The position numbers and the translations under genes are program-made. From contig CALDEO010000028.1 of assembly GCA_937942465.1 (NCBI GenBank), forward strand, positions 1 to 11,665: DNA of 11,665 bases, read 5' to 3'. A model generated the notes under the pieces. It searched no databases. It saw only the letters and a program-made list of their open reading frames with translations, and was not told the origin of the DNA. Of this stretch, positions 6,136 through 11,665 are shown piece after piece (within the stretch, counting starts at the first letter, position 1; the number at the start of each line of letters is the position of its first letter). Source of the stretch: an uncultured Saprospiraceae bacterium (GTDB lineage Bacteria > Bacteroidota > Bacteroidia > Chitinophagales > Saprospiraceae).

Positions 6136-7059
6136 ATGATTCTTACAAAAAAAGTTGAAGTAAAAAGGCTGTACGAATACACAAAGAAAAATGGGTGGTA
6201 CCTAGTAGTCACAAGTCTTTTGGCATTTGTATCTACTTTTTTTATGGACCCTAGTCATTTCAAGTCCCTTTCTTATCCTTCAGGCGTCATAGGTACAGCA
6301 CTTGCTTTCCTTATAGGTTTTAGAAATAATACCGCTTATAATAGATGGTGGGAAGCAAGAAAAATATGGGGTAAATTGGTAAATGACAGTAGACATTTTT
6401 CGTTAAAGACTATTGGATTTTTAAGCAACTATTGGAATGAAAATTTGACAGAAGAGGTAATTCAAAAAGCAAAAGAGCGAATAGTTTATAGACATATTGC
6501 ATTTGTGTGGTCTGTTAATAAACATCTAAGGAAGCTGGAATGGGAATCCACAGTCCAGCCTTTCATATCAAAAGAGGAATTTGGAATGCTTCAAAATGAA
6601 ACGCATATTCCTTTTGCTTTACTTAAGTATCAGGCACTTGATATCAAGTCTCTTCATGAACAAGGATTTATAGATGATTTTCGTCACATGAGTTTTGATG
6701 GAATACTAGAGAATTTTAATGATGCACTTGGCAAGTCTGAAAGAATAAAGAATACAGTATTTCCGATGCAATACAACTGGTACATGCAATATGCTATTTG
6801 GGTGTTTTTGTTGATTTTACCTTTCGGTCTTGTTGGTAATATGGGTTTGTGGTTCCCACCTGTGGCAATCCTTGTTGGGTATGTTTTTATTCTACTTGAG
6901 TATTTAGGTAGACAGATCGAAAACCCATTTGAAAATCATCCTGGTGATACGCCTATGGATTCCCTATCTAGAGTGATCGAGATTAACCTTAGGTCTGCAT
7001 TAGGAGAGACCGATCTACCACCGAAGGTTGAACCAAGAGAAGGAAAATTCTTGTTTTAA
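6136..7059 (+). CDS. Bestrophin-family anion channel
   Basis: A 307-residue membrane protein. Hydrophobic segments lie near residues 22-37, 48-62, 215-235 and 237-256. The family hallmark GFRNNTAYNRWWEARKIWG starts at residue 61, and the C-terminal part carries YLGRQIENPFENHPGDTP with the usual end helix (SLSRVIEINLRSALGE). Bestrophins are pentameric chloride or other anion channels; bacterial members are of about this size. Aligning the GF of GFRNN to human BEST1 puts T54, F58 and F62 at the neck positions I76, F80 and F84, so the neck would keep two aromatics and carry one polar residue. It lies between the two Rieske fusion genes (51 and 79 bp gaps), suggesting that it moves an anionic substrate, product or counter-ion of that pathway. 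The family call is strong; the transported ion is inferred. Confidence 0.9.
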   Translation: MILTKKVEVKRLYEYTKKNGWYLVVTSLLAFVSTFFMDPSHFKSLSYPSGVIGTALAFLIGFRNNTAYNRWWEARKIWGKLVNDSRHFSLKTIGFLSNYWNENLTEEVIQKAKERIVYRHIAFVWSVNKHLRKLEWESTVQPFISKEEFGMLQNETHIPFALLKYQALDIKSLHEQGFIDDFRHMSFDGILENFNDALGKSERIKNTVFPMQYNWYMQYAIWVFLLILPFGLVGNMGLWFPPVAILVGYVFILLEYLGRQIENPFENHPGDTPMDSLSRVIEINLRSALGETDLPPKVEPREGKFLF

Positions 7060-7138
7060 CGGTGAGAATTCGGTATTATGAAGATAACATGGGGTCGCTA
7101 TTATTTATTGAGTCGCAAAAGAAAAAGAATCAAAACAT

Positions 7139-8749
7139 ATGAAAGAAATCAAACTAGTTAATTTCAAGGAGTTAGAAGAAAAAAAGCCAATTGGAAAACA
7201 AGTTAATGGCTTAGACTTAGTTGTTATCAGATATGGAGATAATGTATCAGTACTATACGGGAGATGTCTACATAGAGGAGCTTTGATGGCTGATGGATAT
7301 GTCGACGGAGGCAATATAGTATGTGGTGTCCATGATTGGGATTATCGCATAGATACAGGAGTAAGTGATTATAACAATGATGAAGCATTGCATAAGTTCT
7401 ATGCTGTCATTAAGGACGGAGAGGTGTTTATAGATGAGGATGAGGTCAATGCGTACTTAGTAAAGCATCCTCAACCATTTAAGAGGGAGGAATACTTAGG
7501 TCAATATGCAGATACACATCCCCAAGATACAGAACCATATAACCAATACATAAAGGAACTAGCTCGCAATGGCTTGAAAAACTGGGGACATCATGGTCCA
7601 TCAGCTTCGATGGGAGTCAATAGGAATACATTGCCTAAGTGGGAAGATATTCAGTTTTTACCAGCGCAGTTGGCATCACGTCCTCTATTGGATGAAGAGT
7701 CGGTAAGCACTGGAGTGGTAATAGGTAAAACAGCCAAAAAACCATTGCATTTAGATATCCCAATATTTGTTTCGGATATGAGTTTCGGAGCATTGTCTAA
7801 AGAAGCTAAGATTGCCTTATCTATGGGTGCCCAACTATCAGGTACCGGTATCTGTAGCGGTGAGGGAGGAATGTTACCTGAGGAACAGGCCAATAATTCT
7901 AGATACTTTTATGAATTGGCATCTGGCAAGTTTGGGTTCTCTTGGGATAAAGTAAAGAAAGCTCAAGCATTTCACTTTAAAGGTGGTCAAGGAGCTAAAA
8001 CAGGGACCGGTGGCCATCTACCTGGTCAGAAAGTGACAGAAGAAATTGCTAAAGTTAGAGGTTTGAAAGCTGGAGAAACAGCGATATCACCTGCTGCATT
8101 TCCCGATCTATTTACTGCTAAAGACTTTGAAAACTTTGCCAATGAGGTTAGAGAAAAAACTGGGGGTATTCCTATTGGGTTTAAAATAGCAGCTAGCCAT
8201 ATTGAGGCAGATATCGACTTTGCTTTGAAAGTTGGAGTTGACTACATCATATTAGATGGTCGTGGAGGTGGAACAGGATCAGCACCTACGATTTTAAGAG
8301 ACAATATCAATGTACCTACAATACCTGCACTTGCTAGAGCTAGGAAACATTTAGACAATATAGGAGCTACAGATATAACTCTGATTATAACAGGTGGACT
8401 TAGAGTTGCAGAAGACTTTGCTAAAGCAATGATGCTTGGAGCGGATGCAATAGCGGTATCTAACTCGGCATTACAAGCTATCGGTTGTCTTGGGATGAGA
8501 GCATGTCAATCTGATAACTGCCCAGTGGGTATTGCAACTCAAAAAAATCATCTTAGACAGCGACTGATTATTGAAGCATCTGCACAGCAGCTTAATAATT
8601 TTTTCATGGCGACGAATGACTTAATGAAAGTTGTTGCTAGGGCATGTGGTCATGACGATGTGACCAAATTTAATCACAATGACTTATCTACCTTTAATTA
8701 CAAGCTGCATCAGCTTACGGGTATTAATTTCGCTGGTGTGAGCTTTTAA
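7139..8749 (+). CDS. Rieske [2Fe-2S] domain fused to a glutamate synthase-like FMN/[3Fe-4S] domain
   Basis: A 536-residue fusion. Residues 1-100 form a Rieske domain: RCLHRGA gives C43 and H45, and CGVHDWDY gives C62 and H65, a slightly unusual second box (canonical CPxHG). Residues about 150-510 are the FMN-binding (alpha/beta)8 barrel of glutamate synthase. Visible motifs are FVSDMSFGALSKEA, KGGQGAKTGTGGHLPG (281-296), DGRGGGTGSAP (373-383), ITGGLR, and the 3Fe-4S cysteines C450, C456 and C461, whose spacing matches the family's C-x5-C-x4-C. The class II glutaminase domain of true GltB is missing, so glutamine cannot be the internal ammonia donor. A free ammonia or amine donor, or a reaction run as an FMN-dependent oxidation or reduction, is more likely. 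The Rieske domain may be the electron entry point in place of ferredoxin or GltD. Last gene of the five-gene run. Fold certain, reaction unknown. Confidence 0.93.
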   Translation: MKEIKLVNFKELEEKKPIGKQVNGLDLVVIRYGDNVSVLYGRCLHRGALMADGYVDGGNIVCGVHDWDYRIDTGVSDYNNDEALHKFYAVIKDGEVFIDEDEVNAYLVKHPQPFKREEYLGQYADTHPQDTEPYNQYIKELARNGLKNWGHHGPSASMGVNRNTLPKWEDIQFLPAQLASRPLLDEESVSTGVVIGKTAKKPLHLDIPIFVSDMSFGALSKEAKIALSMGAQLSGTGICSGEGGMLPEEQANNSRYFYELASGKFGFSWDKVKKAQAFHFKGGQGAKTGTGGHLPGQKVTEEIAKVRGLKAGETAISPAAFPDLFTAKDFENFANEVREKTGGIPIGFKIAASHIEADIDFALKVGVDYIILDGRGGGTGSAPTILRDNINVPTIPALARARKHLDNIGATDITLIITGGLRVAEDFAKAMMLGADAIAVSNSALQAIGCLGMRACQSDNCPVGIATQKNHLRQRLIIEASAQQLNNFFMATNDLMKVVARACGHDDVTKFNHNDLSTFNYKLHQLTGINFAGVSF

Positions 8750-8753
8750 CTTA

Positions 8754-8783
8754 TTTGAGTATTAGCTAATAAATCCATCTTTG
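8754..8783 (+). promoter_or_regulatory. Candidate Bacteroidota-type promoter with a palindromic spacer
   Basis: A TTTG -33 element (8754-8757) is followed after 18 bp by CATCTTTG (8776-8783), one mismatch from TAnnTTTG. Transcription would start about 15 bp before the ATG at 8803. Between the two boxes lies the perfect 12-bp palindrome TATTAGCTAATA (8760-8771), placed where a repressor could block the polymerase. This would give the large exported protein its own expression control despite the short 53-bp gap to the Rieske-GltS gene. Confidence 0.4.
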
Positions 8784-8802
8784 TAAAAATTTAATCTTGA
8801 AA

Positions 8803-11665
8803 ATGAAATATCTATACTCTCTCGTGATTCTTTTGTTTTGGAACGCTGAGATTTTATCTCAGAAAGCATTAGTCTTTTATAGTAATGTTGATAAAAAGTC
8901 CGAAATCGTTGAAGATATAAAAGGGGATGTAGGAAAGAAAGTTTCACTCGGTGATAACTCGTTCGAAGTGATCGATGAGATATCAATGAAAGGAATAGAG
9001 ATCTTAGGAGATAAAGATGTCGAGCAGGTACATATTAATGGGCGAATCAACTTAGGAAGGATTCATAAAAAATGTATGTGCCCTGGGCCTGATGTACTTG
9101 AGCTCGATGAAAAGCACGTCTTAATAACGATTAATTCAAATTGGATTATTGATGAAGAGTATAGGTACTTTGCAGCGAATGAAGATTGTGATATATTCAA
9201 TCATATTCACATGGTTGAAGAACTTACCAATACGCTAGAAGATTATGATGGATGGAATAAAATAATAGTAACTCATCACCCTATACGATCTGTATCGGAG
9301 CTAGATGGTCAAGGCTTAACATTGATGAACTTAGTGCCTATATATGGACAGTTAAGAAGGTCTTATAAGGCCAATTCTGGTAATTTACAAGATATGCCCA
9401 ACTCTAGCTATAGTGGTTATATACGGGTGATGGATGAGGTCCTGAGTGATTTCGATAAAGTGGTTTTTGTATCAGGGCATGATAGATTGAATACAGTAAT
9501 ACAAGAAAACCATATAACGTATATTAATGTCAATAGCGGAGATAGAAACTACAAACACAAGCGTAATAAGAATACTAAATACCTCGGTGAAGGAGCCCAA
9601 TATTTGAAATTTAATAATGGTGAGTTTACTTTAATTAGTGATAATAAAACGAGCTATACTATAACAGATCCTTTCCTATCTAAGGAAGAAGAGAAAACAA
9701 TAGCTCCAATAGATGTTGTAGACAACGTCTCAAATACAACTAGAGCTAGTGAAAAATACCATTCGACCGCTTGGAAGAAATTCTGGATGGGATCTGGTTA
9801 CAGAGACGCATGGTCAGCATCAGTACAAGCACCATTGCTCAATATTGATGAATATGATGGAGGATTAGAAGCGTACGCAATCGGTGGAGGATTACAGACA
9901 ATGAGTGTTAAGTTTAAATCGGAAAATGGTAAGAAATATGCTTTTAGAGCTCTTGACAAACAACCAGAAAAGAGTCTCAATGAAGTGCTGCAAAAGTCAG
10001 TGTATAAGAACATTACGCAAGAGCTGATTACTACGATGCATCCATATGCTCCGCTAGTAGCGCATGATCTTATGGAAGAGACGGATATCATACATATCAA
10101 ACCTGAGTTGTACATATTAGACAAAAATCATGGGCTTGCCGCCAAATACAATCCGTACATAGGTAAGATAGGTACTCTTGAAGAAAAGCCAAAAGGCAAA
10201 GGAAAAAATAGAGAAGGATTCTATGGTGCCGATAAGGTTGTATCTAGTTATGAGATGTTACTTGACCTGAGGAAGTCGCTCAAGAGTAAAATGGATAAGC
10301 TTGCATATGCCAAAGCTCGACTCATGGATATGTACATAGGTGACTGGGATAGGCATGAAGACAATTGGAAGTGGGCAATGTATAAAGAAGATGGTCAACA
10401 CATCTATAAACCGATACCCAAAGATAGAGATCATACCTTCTCACATTGGACAGGACTTATTCCCAATATAGCAGATGTGGTAGTAATGAATGCTGAAGAC
10501 TTTAACTATACTTTTGGTAATCTCAGACAATTAAACTTTAAGGCTAGATTTCTCGATAGACAACTAGCACTAGAGCTAGACCAAGCTTCATGGTTAGAAG
10601 CGGTAGCTTATATACAGTCTAAAATGACGGATGATGTGATAGATCGTGCAATTACTAAATTTCCAAAGGAAGTAAGAGATATGCATGGTGCTACAATAGC
10701 TGCTAAACTAAAAAGCCGACGCGAGGATCTACCTAGGGCCATGAAAGAATACTATGCTGAACTCAATAATGAAGTACAAATAAGAGCAAGTAATAAAAAG
10801 GACTATGTCAAGATTAAGAGATTAGAGAATGGTGATGTGCAAGTCAACTTGTATCACCTTAAGAAGGACAAAAGCTTAGGGAAGTCATTTTACGAACGAA
10901 TATTTGAGTACGGTATAGTTAATTGTATTTATATTTTCGGTCTCGATGGGAAAGATGTTTTTGAAATTGAAGGTAATGTTGAACGTTCTATCCGTGTAGA
11001 GATTATAGGTGGTAATGGGGTAGACAAGATTATAGATAATGCCACAGTAAGTAAAGGGGGTAATTCGGTGGTTGTCTTTGATACTTTTGAAGAGGATGAA
11101 ATATCTATGGCTGATAATATAAAGATCAAACGTCCTAGCCATGTAGCTCACTATGACCCATATACGTTTGATTTTAATTGGTTTATTCCAAGTGCTTCTA
11201 TCAGAAGAAGTTCGGGTAATGGTTGGGGAGTTGGCCTTGGAGCATCTTACCTCACTAGAGGATTTAATAAGGACGGTTTTGTCAATAGATATGATATCAA
11301 GGCTCTTTACTACCCCGAGATAGGTGCATATAGGATAGATGGTAAATATACTAGAAACCAAGCTGTTGGGCTATCTGATTTTTTCGTAAAATCAAGATTT
11401 ACCACGTTAAATGATAAATTTCCTTTTTTCTACGGTATCGGTAATGATACTCAATTTAATAGATCTGAAAGAAGAGAACTCAATAGGATAGATTATAACT
11501 ACTTCGATGTTGCTGTAGGATTAGCAAGAACGTTTTATGGTAAAAGTAGTTGGACAAATACGCTAGAGATAGAGCATCATAAAGTAACTAACTTTGAGGA
11601 TGAAGAAGTTATAAGTCCAACCCTCAAAGGTTTTGGAGAGCAATCGTTTCTAGGAGCGAGGTCTT
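8803..11665 (+). CDS. Exported phosphoesterase-like/kinase-like/outer-membrane barrel fusion protein, 3'-truncated by the window
   Basis: The frame stays open from ATG 8803 to the window edge (954 codons). The N-terminus MKYLYSLVILLFWNAEILSQ is a signal peptide with likely cleavage before Q20. Residues about 21-260 resemble Bacteroidota calcineurin-like phosphoesterases (CPGPD 93-97, NEDCDIFN 126-133, THHPI 157-161, SGHDR 224-228), but the early metal-binding motifs are eroded. Residues about 345-560 look like an atypical kinase fold: a glycine loop AIGGGLQTMSVKF (359-371), R382 where a lysine is often found, a catalytic-loop-like GDWDRHEDNW (513-522) and a metal-loop-like PIPKDRDHTF (537-546). 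A beta-rich linker with GLDGKDVFEIEG (713-724) precedes alternating amphipathic strands from about residue 787, typical of an outer-membrane barrel. The family is known in Bacteroidota as metallophosphoesterase/surface-antigen proteins of roughly 1,200 residues. The enzymatic role is inferred. Confidence 0.82.
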   Translation, partial: MKYLYSLVILLFWNAEILSQKALVFYSNVDKKSEIVEDIKGDVGKKVSLGDNSFEVIDEISMKGIEILGDKDVEQVHINGRINLGRIHKKCMCPGPDVLELDEKHVLITINSNWIIDEEYRYFAANEDCDIFNHIHMVEELTNTLEDYDGWNKIIVTHHPIRSVSELDGQGLTLMNLVPIYGQLRRSYKANSGNLQDMPNSSYSGYIRVMDEVLSDFDKVVFVSGHDRLNTVIQENHITYINVNSGDRNYKHKRNKNTKYLGEGAQYLKFNNGEFTLISDNKTSYTITDPFLSKEEEKTIAPIDVVDNVSNTTRASEKYHSTAWKKFWMGSGYRDAWSASVQAPLLNIDEYDGGLEAYAIGGGLQTMSVKFKSENGKKYAFRALDKQPEKSLNEVLQKSVYKNITQELITTMHPYAPLVAHDLMEETDIIHIKPELYILDKNHGLAAKYNPYIGKIGTLEEKPKGKGKNREGFYGADKVVSSYEMLLDLRKSLKSKMDKLAYAKARLMDMYIGDWDRHEDNWKWAMYKEDGQHIYKPIPKDRDHTFSHWTGLIPNIADVVVMNAEDFNYTFGNLRQLNFKARFLDRQLALELDQASWLEAVAYIQSKMTDDVIDRAITKFPKEVRDMHGATIAAKLKSRREDLPRAMKEYYAELNNEVQIRASNKKDYVKIKRLENGDVQVNLYHLKKDKSLGKSFYERIFEYGIVNCIYIFGLDGKDVFEIEGNVERSIRVEIIGGNGVDKIIDNATVSKGGNSVVVFDTFEEDEISMADNIKIKRPSHVAHYDPYTFDFNWFIPSASIRRSSGNGWGVGLGASYLTRGFNKDGFVNRYDIKALYYPEIGAYRIDGKYTRNQAVGLSDFFVKSRFTTLNDKFPFFYGIGNDTQFNRSERRELNRIDYNYFDVAVGLARTFYGKSSWTNTLEIEHHKVTNFEDEEVISPTLKGFGEQSFLGARS

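Noticed and set aside
7078..7161. Small 27-codon plus-strand frame starting in the gap before the Rieske-GltS gene
   Set aside because: It overlaps the start of a well-supported gene in another frame, has a very basic composition typical of A-rich DNA, and has no ribosome-binding site.
7139..8749. Annotation as a genuine glutamate synthase large subunit (gltB)
   Set aside because: The glutaminase domain is missing and a Rieske domain is present, so the gltB name would mislead.
8762..8986. Minus-strand open frame of 74 codons overlapping the start of the large gene
   Set aside because: It is opposite the signal peptide and promoter region of the plus-strand gene, and shows no motif or ribosome-binding site.
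9798..10124. Minus-strand open frame of 108 codons
   Set aside because: It is opposite the kinase-like region, whose motifs are convincing. The antisense frame looks like a coding shadow.
10885..11361. Minus-strand open frame of 158 codons inside the large exported protein gene
   Set aside because: The plus strand encodes a continuous 954-codon protein with recognisable linker and barrel strands here. The antisense translation has no domain features.

Overview
The window looks like a chromosomal segment of a Bacteroidota bacterium. The base composition is AT-rich, and the families fit that phylum: a bactofilin end followed by AtpZ, a short lipocalin-like lipoprotein, a cupin-AraC regulator, a bestrophin-type channel, and a very large exported protein that joins a phosphoesterase-like region, a kinase-like region and an outer-membrane barrel. 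Shine-Dalgarno sequences are weak, and a TAnnTTTG-type -7 box can be seen in places. No rRNA, tRNA, CRISPR array or insertion sequence was recognised. The exact lineage cannot be settled from the sequence.

Layout. Bases 2-878 hold the end of a bactofilin gene, then atpZ and a four-helix membrane protein that overlap by 4 bp. This is the usual front end of the Bacteroidota F1Fo ATP synthase locus, but no atpB-E-F-H-A-G follows. Instead there is a convergent lipoprotein gene (891-1292, minus). Divergent from it is an AraC-family regulator (1503-2387), followed by a 398-bp gene-free region with two hairpins and a repeated TTAGTAAG motif.

Bases 2786-8749 hold five closely spaced plus-strand genes, most simply one operon: a ZIP-like metal transporter with an altered metal site, an NADPH-dependent FMN reductase-family flavoprotein, a Rieske-thiamine diphosphate enzyme fusion, a bestrophin-family anion channel, and a Rieske-glutamate synthase-like (FMN/3Fe-4S) fusion. 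Two different metabolic enzymes in one operon each carry an N-terminal Rieske domain. Beside them sit a flavin enzyme, a metal transporter and an anion channel. I infer an uncharacterised redox pathway acting on a 2-oxo acid or amino/imino acid. The substrate cannot be read from the sequence.

The last gene (8803 to the window end, 954 codons without a stop) is open at its 3' end. It encodes an exported protein with an eroded calcineurin-like phosphoesterase region, a central region with GDWDRHEDN and PIPKDRD motifs resembling atypical (PI4K/FAM20/CotH-like) kinases, a beta-rich linker and the start of an outer-membrane beta-barrel. It probably has its own promoter, with a 12-bp palindrome between the -33 and -7 boxes.
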